A stretch of DNA of 64,000 bases from a virus. The stretch is from positions 55,712-119,711 of IMG/VR virus record IMGVR_UViG_3300044630_002434, one strand, 5' to 3'. This document shows, piece after piece, positions 48,399 to 58,178 of this stretch (position 1 is the first letter of the stretch; each line of letters begins with the position of its first letter). The translations under genes and the position numbers were made by a program. Below the pieces are notes generated by a model. It saw only the letters and a list, made by a program, of their open reading frames with translations, made no database searches and had not been told where the DNA came from.

Positions 48399-49175
48399 CT
48401 AGGTTTTGATAATAAACTGTACCACAAGAAATGGAGGAATGTGAGTCCCTGAAGTAGAAGCCGCACTTGGATGTGAACCCGTATGCGAGTGAGACAGTAC
48501 GGAAGTGCTTGCAACTGAATGATTATGGCTAGTTACCCCATCCCCTTGGTTTCCAGTTGACATACCGCCCCAGTTATGAAAAGTGCCACCACCTCCATTA
48601 GTAGATGGAGCATTAATACCGTGCGTGTGACTTGCGTTTACACCTACTCCAGTTCCAGTAGTTGCTGCTGTATTTGCAGTTGCGCCAGCGGTATTGGCTG
48701 CATTAATACCGTGATTATGGTCGCCATCATTAGCATTTGAAGCAGTTGCATTTGAATTGCTGTGGGAGTGGTCGGGATTGCCAAAAGTTGTAGTGTGGTC
48801 GTGGACTAAAGATTCACTACTTGTAGTGGTAGAAATCGCAACATTTCCATGAACGTGAGTTGTGTTCCCGCCAGTAGCGTTTAATGCTTTTGTTTCAGAT
48901 ACACCAATTGGAAATAAATCAATAAAATTAGGCAAAAAGAAATTAGTTAAAGTATCAGTACCAAAAGCATTTGCTCCTAGTACAGAATACAAATCTGGGT
49001 AATCATTTTTAAGAACACTACCTCCGCTACAAGCCAACCAACCAGATGGAATTGTAGTAGACGAGTGAAAAATAATTAAACCAGTAGGAAATGAGTCAGA
49101 GACTCCTCCAGATAATTCAACTGGTGCGTTAGCCCCATCGGTAATGTATGAGGGATAAATGTCTGGAACTGTCAT
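48399..49175 (-). CDS. Tail-collar-domain fibre protein 1 (His-rich)
   Basis: A 258-residue protein. A phage tail-collar domain (GLIIFHSSTTIPSGWLACSG) is followed by a histidine-rich, Gly/Ser-rich stem with repeated H-x-H motifs (NHSVAST, HSHTG, HTHG), which in T4 gp12/gp37 bind metal ions. It ends with a hydrophobic IPPFLVVQFIIKT. Tandem with two paralogues. Confidence 0.8.
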   Translation of the reverse strand: MTVPDIYPSYITDGANAPVELSGGVSDSFPTGLIIFHSSTTIPSGWLACSGGSVLKNDYPDLYSVLGANAFGTDTLTNFFLPNFIDLFPIGVSETKALNATGGNTTHVHGNVAISTTTSSESLVHDHTTTFGNPDHSHSNSNATASNANDGDHNHGINAANTAGATANTAATTGTGVGVNASHTHGINAPSTNGGGGTFHNWGGMSTGNQGDGVTSHNHSVASTSVLSHSHTGSHPSAASTSGTHIPPFLVVQFIIKT

Positions 49176-49921
49176 TACAAAGCCCTAATCATAAAATTAA
49201 CTAATACAACGTCTGGAATGTTTGTTAAATCATTAGAATAAATAATTCCAGCACCAAAAACCGTGTGCGTGTGACCGCCATCAGAGGAAGAACCTCCGTG
49301 GTCATGGTTTCCACCTACATAACTTGTAGAAACCCCATTGGCACCGTGATTATGGTCTCCACCGCCAGCAGTATTGCTCTGGGTAACTGGATGAGTGTGG
49401 TTTGCATTTGTTTCAAGTCCGTTAGTTCCACGCCTAGTACGCTGAGTTCCAAGTCCAGTGCTGACACCATTAACACCATGATTATGTGCCGCTGTTGAAG
49501 TTGTTCCAAATCCATTTGTATTGTGAGAGTGACTTAAACTAACTGCATTGTAACCATGAGTATGCGCTCCAGTGTTGTTTAATACGTAGCCAGCAGTGTC
49601 TACCCCATGAAAATGAGATTGAGACCCGCCAATAGCCCCAACAGTTGCAGATTTATGTGTTGGTAGAGTATTAACAAAATTTGGCAATCGCATAAAACCT
49701 GAGGGAACAGAACCATTGTCAAAGTTATTTGCTAAAACGGTTGCTAATTCTGGATAAATTGTAGTGCTAAATAATGAACCATCGCACCAAAGCCAACCAG
49801 CGGGGAGCGGTACATTGACTCCGCCAGTCATAATAATTTGTCCTGTATAAAACAAAGTTGCAGGTTTGCCAGAAAATGCTTTCCAGCCCGAACTTTCAAC
49901 AAAAGCAATTCTATCAGCCAT
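49175..49921 (-). CDS. Tail-collar-domain fibre protein 2 (His-rich)
   Basis: A 248-residue paralogue of the previous product: GGVNVPLPAGWLWCDGSLF, then His-rich repeats (SHFHG, AHTHG, DHNHG, HDHGG, HTHTV) and a hydrophobic end. The H-x-H repeats would form a metal-bound needle-like stem. Confidence 0.8.
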   Translation of the reverse strand: MADRIAFVESSGWKAFSGKPATLFYTGQIIMTGGVNVPLPAGWLWCDGSLFSTTIYPELATVLANNFDNGSVPSGFMRLPNFVNTLPTHKSATVGAIGGSQSHFHGVDTAGYVLNNTGAHTHGYNAVSLSHSHNTNGFGTTSTAAHNHGVNGVSTGLGTQRTRRGTNGLETNANHTHPVTQSNTAGGGDHNHGANGVSTSYVGGNHDHGGSSSDGGHTHTVFGAGIIYSNDLTNIPDVVLVNFMIRAL

Positions 49922-50696
49922 CAGTTGCCTTAATAATAAAATAAATAGCCCGAAACGCGGGAATAACAGTTGAAGTTGGAACTGCTGTTAAAACTGGATT
50001 ATTAGTAATAGTATGAGTGTGAGTATTTAATGTGGAATCATTTGTGTTGTGTGCGTGAGAAACAACATTAGCATTGTTAGTGCTAACTGCATTTAAAGAA
50101 TGATTATGCCCCCCACCGCCGTTAGTTGATGGAGCATTTGCGTTATGAGAGTGGGATTGATTGGTAGTTCCAGAACTACCAATAAGACGTGTAACTGTTG
50201 TAGCACCAGTTGCATTTGGGTTATGAGCGTTCATTGGGTGGTTATGAGCGCCATCTCCGTTGGTTGTTGGAGTGTTTGTATTATGAGCATGGTCACTGTT
50301 TACAGAAGCAAGACTGTGATTGTGTGTAGTGTTTCCAGTTCCAATGGCTATTGTTGAAACAAAAGTATGCAACTGAGTAGAAACGCTGTTTGTTTGATAA
50401 GCAATTTGTTGAGTAACTTTATCTTTTATGTCGGAACCAATTACAAACCTATCTACCATGTTTGGTAAACGAGAGTTACCTGCTGTTTCAGTACCCAACT
50501 CATAAGCATTACCAACATTAGTAAAAAGTTGAGCATAAGTTGTCTTGTTGTATTGAGCGCCATCACAAATAAACCAACCCGTTGGCGGGGTTGCTTTAAC
50601 CCACATTGCAATTGTTCCAGCGGGTAGTGTTTCGGGGCTAGGTCCAGTAAAGTTTTCCCACTCAGAGCCAGACCAAACATATCCTGCTAGAGCCAT
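49914..50696 (-). CDS. Tail-collar-domain fibre protein 3 (His-rich)
   Basis: A 260-residue third paralogue: TIAMWVKATPPTGWFICDGA, His-rich repeats (NHSLA, AHNTN, SHSHNA, HTHTITN) and an IPAFRAIYFIIK end. The three genes differ mainly in the variable stem, as expected of duplicated receptor-binding tips. Confidence 0.8.
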   Translation of the reverse strand: MALAGYVWSGSEWENFTGPSPETLPAGTIAMWVKATPPTGWFICDGAQYNKTTYAQLFTNVGNAYELGTETAGNSRLPNMVDRFVIGSDIKDKVTQQIAYQTNSVSTQLHTFVSTIAIGTGNTTHNHSLASVNSDHAHNTNTPTTNGDGAHNHPMNAHNPNATGATTVTRLIGSSGTTNQSHSHNANAPSTNGGGGHNHSLNAVSTNNANVVSHAHNTNDSTLNTHTHTITNNPVLTAVPTSTVIPAFRAIYFIIKATDG

Positions 50697-51043
50697 TAGG
50701 TAATCCTGTTAACGTACCCGCTGATGTTAATAGCACTTGCAGTTCCACAAAAAGCACGAATTTCTAAAGCATTTTGCAATACAAGTCCAGCGACTACAAC
50801 TGTTAGTCCCGATTGACTTGGAATTGTGACTTTAATTTGGTCAGCGGTAGTAGCGCCACCGTATTCAACTGTTAACACGACTGCCGAAGCGGTTGGGTTA
50901 GTTGCGTACATCCAAACTTCGTCAAATCCAGCAGTTCCAGATTGAGCAGCGTGAATTAAAGTTCCTGCTGTGGCTGTAGCAACAACAGCAATGCCTTTGC
51001 CATTAGTTGAACCAGACAGGGCTATCTTAGAAAAAGTTGCCAT
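50696..51043 (-). CDS. Small structural tail protein
   Basis: A 115-residue beta-sandwich protein (VVLTVEYGGATTADQIKVT, ISGYVNRIT) with a typical ACTAAAGGA ribosome context. Lacks Cys clusters. Its location between fibre genes suggests a fibre- or collar-associated protein; function unknown. Confidence 0.6.
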   Translation of the reverse strand: MATFSKIALSGSTNGKGIAVVATATAGTLIHAAQSGTAGFDEVWMYATNPTASAVVLTVEYGGATTADQIKVTIPSQSGLTVVVAGLVLQNALEIRAFCGTASAINISGYVNRIT

Positions 51044-51062
51044 TTTAATAATCCTTTAGTCG

Positions 51063-51998
51063 TTAGTAGTAGATTACCACAAAACCAGCAGTTCCATCGG
51101 AAGTATTAGCCACGCCACCGTAACCAGCATTTAATCCGTATGGGTAAGAAACATCAGATATACCTGCTGGAGTTCGAGCAGAACCAGTTATATTTGATGA
51201 TGCAATTGCTCCAGCGCGAATAAAGCCTGAGCCACCACCACCGCCAGCCATAGTATTGGATTCGGAATAGCCACCCCCAGAGCCACCAAAGTAGCCACCG
51301 CCTCCGCCGCCGCCGTAACTGTTAGTACGGGAGTAACCGCCTACAAGAGCGCCTTGCCCGCCTGTGGTATTAGGGCTATCACTAGAAGCATCAGCACCAG
51401 CCCCTAATTGAGTTCCAGCACGCCCGCGATAAGCAGTTTTAGAATCGTATGGTGAAGTACCGTCTTGAGCAGTTTCCCCGCCCCCAGCACCGCCAATATT
51501 GCCAGTTCCAGCGCGTGAACTGCCACCACCGCCGCCGCCGCCAGCAATTACAAGGGCATTAGCCTGATTAATAGTTGTGCTAGTAAAAACTCCACTATAG
51601 CCACCGCCACCGCCGCCGTAACTGTTATCTGTGCCGTTTCCAGAAGCAGAACTGCCACCGCCAAAACCTTTGCCAACTCCTTGATTTCGATAACCCTGTT
51701 GACCAGTTACAACTCCAAGAGTTCCTGAAACTCCATCAATAATTGCTGTTGAATAGCCACCACCACCACCGTCAGCGCCATAAAGCCAACCACCAACTTT
51801 TCCAGCGCCACCCCCAGCCCCCCAAGCCTTAACAAGAATTGTTCTAGCGTCTGCTGGAAGCACAAGACTTTGCACCGAATTTACATTAGGAAAAACGGCA
51901 ACTCTTGGGCTGTAAAGAAGTTGATTTATTTGATTCTCAAGATTTCCCTGAGAAATTCTAGAGTAGTTAACATTAGGAAAGAGGCGTTCTAGTCTCAC
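51063..51998 (-). CDS. Glycine-rich fibre-tip protein
   Basis: A 311-residue protein. A helical N-terminus (ISQGNLENQINQLLYS) is followed by a beta-rich collar and a Gly-rich sheet (SYGGGGGGYSG, GGGGGGGSS) and ends FVVIYY. Similar tips occur in other phages' fibres. The GTG start overlaps the stop of the collagen-like gene. Confidence 0.75.
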   Translation of the reverse strand: MRLERLFPNVNYSRISQGNLENQINQLLYSPRVAVFPNVNSVQSLVLPADARTILVKAWGAGGGAGKVGGWLYGADGGGGGYSTAIIDGVSGTLGVVTGQQGYRNQGVGKGFGGGSSASGNGTDNSYGGGGGGYSGVFTSTTINQANALVIAGGGGGGGSSRAGTGNIGGAGGGETAQDGTSPYDSKTAYRGRAGTQLGAGADASSDSPNTTGGQGALVGGYSRTNSYGGGGGGGYFGGSGGGYSESNTMAGGGGGSGFIRAGAIASSNITGSARTPAGISDVSYPYGLNAGYGGVANTSDGTAGFVVIYY

Positions 51999-54613
51999 GA
52001 GAAAATCCTATTAGAAAGAATTATTTGGTCCGAGTCTGGAGCAATACTATTTTCTAGTGTCAATAGTAGTGTATCAACCTGCGCTTGTGTGTAGACATTT
52101 GTATAAGTACTAAGTGTTTGACTTGAATCAACCCATAAGTATCCAGTAAGGGGCGAAGTTGGAGCAGTAGGTTGGTAGTAAGCACCAGCGCCAGAGTCGC
52201 CAGTAGAGCCTTGGAGACCTTGGATTCCCGCACCTATTGTGCCTTGGATTCCTGTACTGCCTTGGATTCCCGCACCTATTGTGCCTTGGATTCCTGTACT
52301 GCCTTGGATTCCTGTCGCGCCCTGTACGCCTGCACCTGCTATGCCCTGTAGACCCAATGCTCCTTGTTCACCTGTTATACCTTGGACCCCTTGCTCGCCT
52401 GTCGTGCCTTGGGTTCCTGTAGAGCCTTGAATGCCTTGAGTTCCGTTAGAACCTACTACACCATTTTCACCATTTAGACCGTCGATACCTTGTATACCTA
52501 TAGAGCCTTGGACTCCAGATGAACCTTGGATTCCTTGAATTCCAAATAAGCCTTGAACACCTTCTGTACCAATTAATCCTTGGATGCCTTGAATGCCTTG
52601 TATGCCTGTAATGCCTTGCAAGCCATCTATGCCTTGAATGCCTGTAGCACCAGTTTCTCCAGTTGTGCCTTGGATACCTTGCTCGCCTTGGAGACCTATT
52701 GCGCCTTGGAGACCTTGTATGCCTTGAATACCTTGAATGCCTTGAAGACCAGTTTCTCCTACTAAGCCTTGAATTCCTGTCGTTCCTATTGCGCCTTGAA
52801 TTCCTATAAAGCCTTGTACGCCTTGTATACCTAGCAAGCCTTGCGTACCTTGGATTGAAAAACCTTGTATGCCTTGTAAACCTTGTAACCCTTGTACGCC
52901 TTGCAAACCTTGAATACCCTGCGCTCCAAGTTGTGTATACATAACTTGTACTGCGGTAAGAATAATTGAAGGTATTGCTGGATATACTGGAGATGTTCCA
53001 GCAGGTAGCGATTCGACTCTAAGTTCTGTGCTAGTTCCAGCCCAGTAAACCTGTACTTGTTGCCCTGCGGTAGCAGTGGCTACGTAGTTAATTGTAACTA
53101 CTTGACGATTAGGATTACTTGCATCCTTGCGTGGTGGTAAATCTATTTCTGTAGCAGAATCAGGGTAATCAACATTGTTGGTCTTTAACCAGAAAATTGC
53201 CTTCTCAACAGAGTTTGCAAGATTAGTAATTTGAATGGAAAATGTAAGACTGTAAGTTCCAGCGTACTCAAAGGTAACTTCATCACCATTTTGGATGCTT
53301 ATACCATTTGACTCTACAGTAGTCCCGATTGCAATAACTTGGGCTGTAGAAATAGAAGCAAGAGTTTGGTCGGTCATGTCATAGAACGAACCGTAATAAC
53401 CTAAAGTACCGCCAGCGCCTGTATCACCAGTAGTTCCCTGTACGCCCTGAATGCCTTGGATGCCTTGCGTGCCCTGCGCTTGCGCAAACCCAAATCCCTG
53501 CAATCCTTGTATGCCTTGTACACCTTGTATGCCCTGCAAACCTTGGGTGCCTTGTGTACCCTGAATACCAAGTAAACCTTGAACACCGAGTAGACCCTGA
53601 ATACCCTGCAAACTTTGGATGCCTTGTATACCCTGAACACCCAGCGCTCCTTGTAAACCGATTGGTCCAACTGGGGCTGTGCCGATTTCTACCCAGTAGG
53701 TGCCGTCATAGATGTATGACTTACCAGTTGTTGGGTCGTACCACGCAGAACCAATACCTCCCGTTGGGGTGGTAGTGGATTGTACGAAGAATGCACCTTG
53801 GAATCCTTGGATGCCTTGTCTACCTTGCAAGCCTTGAATGCCTAGCGAACCTTGGATGCCTTGGATGCCTTGGATGCCTTGGAGACCTTGGATGCCTTGG
53901 ATGCCCTGTAGTCCTTGAGTGCCTTGAACACCCTGTAAACCTTGTATACCTTGGATGCCTAGTAAACCCTGAGTACCTTGAGTTCCCTGAACTCCTTGCA
54001 CCCCTTGCAGACCCTGAATACCTTGAGTACCCTGTAAACCTTGGGTGCCTTGTAGTCCTTGGGTGCCTTGTAGACCTTGAAGTCCAATCGGTCCAACGGG
54101 GGCTGTGCCAATTTCTACCCAGTAAGTGCCGTCATAGATGTATGACTTGCCAGTCGTTGGGTCGTACCAGCCTGAGCCGATACCAACTGTTCCGCCTGTT
54201 GGAGGCGTGGTGCCTTGAATAAAAAATGAGCCTTGAATACCTTGTATACCTGTGATGCCTTGGGTACCTTGAAGACCCTGTAGACCTTGCGTCCCTTGAA
54301 GACCTTGAATACCTTGAAGTTGTTCGTATCCAAAACCTTGAAGACCCTGTAGACCTTGGAGACCTTGTAAGCCCTGTAAGCCTTGGATGCCTTGGTTTCC
54401 CGTGGAACCTTGTGAACCAGTTATACCTTGCATTCCAGTTGCACCTGTTGTGCCTTGGGAACCAGTTACACCAGTTGTGCCTTGCGCTCCTATAGCAGCA
54501 AACGACCCTGCAGTACCTTGAATACCAGTGCCACTACCAGAACTACGTCTAGTTTCTAGGTTACGAAGGCGACGGTCATGGTTATTAAGGATATTATTTA
54601 AATCTTCAGCCAT
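51995..54613 (-). CDS. Collagen-like tail-fibre protein with Gly-X-Gln repeats
   Basis: An 872-residue protein. Long collagen-like stretches of G-I/L/T-Q triplets ([10 protein letters not shown] type) dominate, almost without Pro, interrupted by three globular segments. The two smaller ones are repeats of [20 protein letters not shown] (about residues 133-185 and 280-330), and the third is a longer beta domain (about 410-560). Likely a trimeric fibre shaft. The repeats are recombination-prone. Confidence 0.85.
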   Translation of the reverse strand: MAEDLNNILNNHDRRLRNLETRRSSGSGTGIQGTAGSFAAIGAQGTTGVTGSQGTTGATGMQGITGSQGSTGNQGIQGLQGLQGLQGLQGLQGFGYEQLQGIQGLQGTQGLQGLQGTQGITGIQGIQGSFFIQGTTPPTGGTVGIGSGWYDPTTGKSYIYDGTYWVEIGTAPVGPIGLQGLQGTQGLQGTQGLQGTQGIQGLQGVQGVQGTQGTQGLLGIQGIQGLQGVQGTQGLQGIQGIQGLQGIQGIQGIQGSLGIQGLQGRQGIQGFQGAFFVQSTTTPTGGIGSAWYDPTTGKSYIYDGTYWVEIGTAPVGPIGLQGALGVQGIQGIQSLQGIQGLLGVQGLLGIQGTQGTQGLQGIQGVQGIQGLQGFGFAQAQGTQGIQGIQGVQGTTGDTGAGGTLGYYGSFYDMTDQTLASISTAQVIAIGTTVESNGISIQNGDEVTFEYAGTYSLTFSIQITNLANSVEKAIFWLKTNNVDYPDSATEIDLPPRKDASNPNRQVVTINYVATATAGQQVQVYWAGTSTELRVESLPAGTSPVYPAIPSIILTAVQVMYTQLGAQGIQGLQGVQGLQGLQGIQGFSIQGTQGLLGIQGVQGFIGIQGAIGTTGIQGLVGETGLQGIQGIQGIQGLQGAIGLQGEQGIQGTTGETGATGIQGIDGLQGITGIQGIQGIQGLIGTEGVQGLFGIQGIQGSSGVQGSIGIQGIDGLNGENGVVGSNGTQGIQGSTGTQGTTGEQGVQGITGEQGALGLQGIAGAGVQGATGIQGSTGIQGTIGAGIQGSTGIQGTIGAGIQGLQGSTGDSGAGAYYQPTAPTSPLTGYLWVDSSQTLSTYTNVYTQAQVDTLLLTLENSIAPDSDQIILSNRIFS
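53668..53764 (-). repeat. Internal duplication in the collagen-like gene, copy 1
   Basis: Near-identical to 54089-54184: both encode the [20 protein letters not shown] linker domain. Differences are scattered single bases, so the copies are older than the 97-bp repeat. Confidence 0.75.
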
Positions 54614-56478
54614 TAACTAGTCACCTCCCACTCAACAATAAGTTCTAATTCTACTGTTTCAGGGTATGCTGGGCTGTCTGGGACATTAACTTTATAAGAA
54701 CCAATTTTTCTTACAAGAAGACCACTTCTATTTTCATATGGAACTCTAAGTCTGTTGTTTATAAACTCGTCGTTAGGGATAATTACGCACCAGTCGCCTG
54801 GAATATATGTACCTACTTCTGGAGCAATTGAGCCGTTCACAACAATTTTATAGTCTCCTACAGGAGGAGCAAGACGATAGCCCATCTCTTTCGCGAAAGG
54901 AACTACAGACTCATCGCTTTCTGCAGGTAAGTCTCTATCCGTAATTGCTACATCCAGCAAAGGAAAAAGGTCGCCAAGATAAGGAATATTTGTATATGAA
55001 CCATAAAAAGGAGCAGCCTCTGACCCTAAATCATTTTTATTGTCTACAACCCAAGTACGAGAAGCACCTTTTTCAGCACTTTCATTTAGAGTCAAACTGG
55101 CAATATTACCTGGATGTTCAAATACTAACTGATTAGCGCCCAAACTAGATGGACCATAAAGAGTCTCTAAATCTTGCCCATCATCAATTGTTCCAAGAGG
55201 GTTGTTCGTGTCTTTTTGGACTAACCAAGCCTGAAAAACATTACTAAAAGTTTTAGTGTTTGGGTTGTAGTTTGGTTCTACGGTAAAATCAAAACGAACA
55301 GAAACAACGTCTGAGCCAACAAGAGTTTCTGGAACGTCTGGACTTATTGTTTTTGCGTAAGAAAAAGTGTAAATATCTACAGCACTAATCGTATAAGTAC
55401 CATTGAACACGCTATCAACATTAGCAACAGTGACGCTGTTTCCAATAACAAAACCATGAGGAGTACTAGTAGTTAGTGTTGCCACGTTTGCTGTGGTTTG
55501 TTTTTTAACTACTCGTTTAACATTGCCCCCAACGGTAGCCTTTGGATACTCTCCTCCAGCAGTTACTGCCTGTGAATATGCAGGAACACCATTTTTTGCA
55601 AAGTTTTCAATAATTTCGCCAACATACATCATTCTATGACCACGGAACTCAAATGGGTTATTATCACCTGAACCAATAATTTTGTAGTCGTCTAGTTCGA
55701 TGTCTACGTCTGACGTTAAATTAACTGCTGAAGCCGACTGAATTTTTTCATAGTTGGCATTAAGAATTGCGTGAGCCCCTGAGTCAGCACTAAATGGAGT
55801 AGTTGTAACTGTTCTAGAACCGCTACTAGCAAAAGTAAACTGTCTAGGGTTTAATACAGTAACTACTTTATTGCCGTCGTAGTCGTATAGGTTAGTGTTT
55901 TCTATTTTTACTAAATCTCCAGTAGTAAAATTATGCTTTTCTTCAGTGGTAAAAGTTACTGTGACCCCAGACTGCGCGTAGTAAGTAACTAAGTTATGCG
56001 TATCTGAAGCAGCATACGTAGTGTTGATTGTGTCCTGGTCATTGTTGATGTATGTGATAAAAGTATCAAGCATATCTTTAACAGAGGTTGTAATCTCTGG
56101 AAGAACAAATGTCTTCCAAAAAACGCGGTGATAGAGGTAACTTACAAACTCAAGGGCTGATACATTTACAACTTTAGTTTTAATATCGTAGTCGCGAGTC
56201 CAGATAATTCCGCCCCAAACAATCTGGTCATTTCGCATAATGTAAATTGCATTTTTTCCGGGCAGGGTGGAATTGTAGAGGTCAAAGTGGTCTTCACTAG
56301 AAGATAGTCGAATTGCATCGGTTGCAGCATTTCCAGGAATAGCAATAGACCCAGAAAAAGAACCAGCAGAGTTGATTTTTCTTTCCCAAGAAACGCCAGA
56401 AAACGGTACCTCCATCACGAAAGCACCGTCAGATACCCGCGCAATGAGGTATCTATACTTTGGAGCCTGAGTATCCAT
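54613..56478 (-). CDS. Minor tail / baseplate-hub protein
   Basis: A 621-residue virion protein. The start (MEVPFSGVSWERKINSAGSF) matches the conserved beginning of siphovirus hub-type proteins of the Gp37 kind in Gram-positive and actinobacterial phages. The middle carries FCCH-like repeats (KHNFTTGDLVKIENT, PHGFVIGNSVTVANV). Its stop overlaps the next start (TAATG). It sits directly before the collagen-like fibre, consistent with anchoring it. Confidence 0.7.
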   Translation of the reverse strand: MDTQAPKYRYLIARVSDGAFVMEVPFSGVSWERKINSAGSFSGSIAIPGNAATDAIRLSSSEDHFDLYNSTLPGKNAIYIMRNDQIVWGGIIWTRDYDIKTKVVNVSALEFVSYLYHRVFWKTFVLPEITTSVKDMLDTFITYINNDQDTINTTYAASDTHNLVTYYAQSGVTVTFTTEEKHNFTTGDLVKIENTNLYDYDGNKVVTVLNPRQFTFASSGSRTVTTTPFSADSGAHAILNANYEKIQSASAVNLTSDVDIELDDYKIIGSGDNNPFEFRGHRMMYVGEIIENFAKNGVPAYSQAVTAGGEYPKATVGGNVKRVVKKQTTANVATLTTSTPHGFVIGNSVTVANVDSVFNGTYTISAVDIYTFSYAKTISPDVPETLVGSDVVSVRFDFTVEPNYNPNTKTFSNVFQAWLVQKDTNNPLGTIDDGQDLETLYGPSSLGANQLVFEHPGNIASLTLNESAEKGASRTWVVDNKNDLGSEAAPFYGSYTNIPYLGDLFPLLDVAITDRDLPAESDESVVPFAKEMGYRLAPPVGDYKIVVNGSIAPEVGTYIPGDWCVIIPNDEFINNRLRVPYENRSGLLVRKIGSYKVNVPDSPAYPETVELELIVEWEVTS

Positions 56479-56505
56479 TTTCGTCTCTTTGTTTAGTTAT
56501 TAAAA

Positions 56506-58164
56506 CTATGTATAAGTGTTTGTTGCAAGCGGGCTAAATGGAAGTACTAAAAATCTAACGTCATTAACAGTAAAATTGTCAGCAGTTGTAGCCCTAGTCT
56601 CCATCCAACCACCAAGTTCAAATACTTGACCATTTGCAGCGCCACCAAAATAAAAATATCTCATGCAGGTAATATTAAATCTACCGTTAGTTTCGCCAAT
56701 AGAAGTGTTCACTTCTATACCGCCTCCTAATCTAATACCTAAAAAAGCATTAGCATCAGCGGCAGAAACACTTGCCCATCCTACTGCAATTACCATGACC
56801 CATGTATTGGCGGGAATGTTGACTGCACCAGAAGAAGCAAGAATAGTAGGGGCTGCTGAATTTTCTGAAGTAATTCTTCCACCACCACCTACGTAAGAAT
56901 GAGCAGTATCGTTTACCGCTAATCTATTGCTAATGCCGTGAATGTGGTTTCCTCTAGACGCTTGGTTTGCCCCAGTCCCTAGAGTGTGGTGAAGAGCAGT
57001 TGGTGATGCATCAACGGAAACCGAATCGTGGTGCCCTGTACTTCCTTGGAAAAAAGTTCTCCAGCCAGCAGTACCAGTAGTGTCGTAGACCTCTAACTTA
57101 TTTGTGTGAGTGTCGTAACGAAGACGACCTTGTACTCCTAAAGGGTCAACACTTACACCAGGTATATTGCTGTTATATAGGTATACTCCACCAAGACCTG
57201 TAGTAAATTTACGAAGGTCTGCAACACTAGTAGCGGCAGACCCTGTAACTAAAACACTAGCAAGCGCTAGGTTTGTACCTGCAGGTAGAGTGGGGACCGT
57301 ACTTCCACCGACTCCTACTTCAACTTTAATAGCAAACGGAACACGAGCGCGAGCAACAAAACTTTGTGTTACAGGTGTACTGCCCTCGTTTGCTGCTACT
57401 TTGATGTATTTAATTTCATTTGTAGCGGTACCAACAACTGTTTCATAGACACCATCAAGTTCATTTGACACGCCAACAACTTCTATCCTTACTCCAGCCC
57501 CCAAACTGTGGCTACCGTCAGTTGTTAGGGTTACAAGATTTGTAGCAATTTCTTTGTTGGTTATTTTTCTCTGAAACAAAGCATTAGAAGCATTAACATA
57601 TTCAACATACGCACTAACAGTAGCACCAAGTCCTTGATTTGCTGGGGCTGTGTATGTTCCAGCGCGAGCATATTTAATTGTTGAGGCTGTAGTTCCTGCT
57701 ATAAGAACATAAGAACCATCAAAAAAATTATCAACACCAGAAATAAATACTGTTTGACCGACTTTAAAACCATGATTAGCAGATGTTGTAAGAGTGGCAT
57801 CCGTACCGTCTGAACTTTTTCCAATAACTGTGTAAAAATTTTCATCCACTGAAGCATAGATAAGGTCTGTTCTAGTGGTTCCAGAAGATGTCAAAGTCAT
57901 CTGCTCAACAGAAGAGTCAATAGCGCATAAATGTAGCCCTGGCGAGTCAGCACCTGAGCCAGTGTCAGGAATAACGCAGAATCCAGTGTCAACCGAAATA
58001 GTTAGCCCAGAAGAGATAGAAACCTGCATACTATCTACTGGTGGAATAACGCCACCAGTACGAACGCCACCAGACTCAGGGTCAATGAGCGCAGTAAGAA
58101 GTTTGCGGTCAGTAGATGCAGTGTATCTACCGCCAGCAAAGTAAAGGGGTTGCAAAACAGCCAT
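56506..58164 (-). CDS. Minor tail protein with FCCH-like modules
   Basis: A 552-residue protein. The N-terminal part is beta-rich; two FCCH-like modules (NHGFKVGQTVFISGV and SHSLGAGVRIEVVGV regions) follow. The C-terminus has a GNHIHGISNRLAVN segment and ends in a beta-rich domain (NIPANTWVMVIAVGW). Probably a baseplate or fibre-network component; no enzyme motif. Confidence 0.65.
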   Translation of the reverse strand: MAVLQPLYFAGGRYTASTDRKLLTALIDPESGGVRTGGVIPPVDSMQVSISSGLTISVDTGFCVIPDTGSGADSPGLHLCAIDSSVEQMTLTSSGTTRTDLIYASVDENFYTVIGKSSDGTDATLTTSANHGFKVGQTVFISGVDNFFDGSYVLIAGTTASTIKYARAGTYTAPANQGLGATVSAYVEYVNASNALFQRKITNKEIATNLVTLTTDGSHSLGAGVRIEVVGVSNELDGVYETVVGTATNEIKYIKVAANEGSTPVTQSFVARARVPFAIKVEVGVGGSTVPTLPAGTNLALASVLVTGSAATSVADLRKFTTGLGGVYLYNSNIPGVSVDPLGVQGRLRYDTHTNKLEVYDTTGTAGWRTFFQGSTGHHDSVSVDASPTALHHTLGTGANQASRGNHIHGISNRLAVNDTAHSYVGGGGRITSENSAAPTILASSGAVNIPANTWVMVIAVGWASVSAADANAFLGIRLGGGIEVNTSIGETNGRFNITCMRYFYFGGAANGQVFELGGWMETRATTADNFTVNDVRFLVLPFSPLATNTYT

Positions 58165-58178
58165 GTAATTATCCTACC

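Noticed and set aside
51995-54613. CRISPR-like direct repeats
   Set aside because: The regular spacing is the codon pattern of Gly-X-Gln triplets in one continuous frame; there are no conserved repeats with unique spacers.
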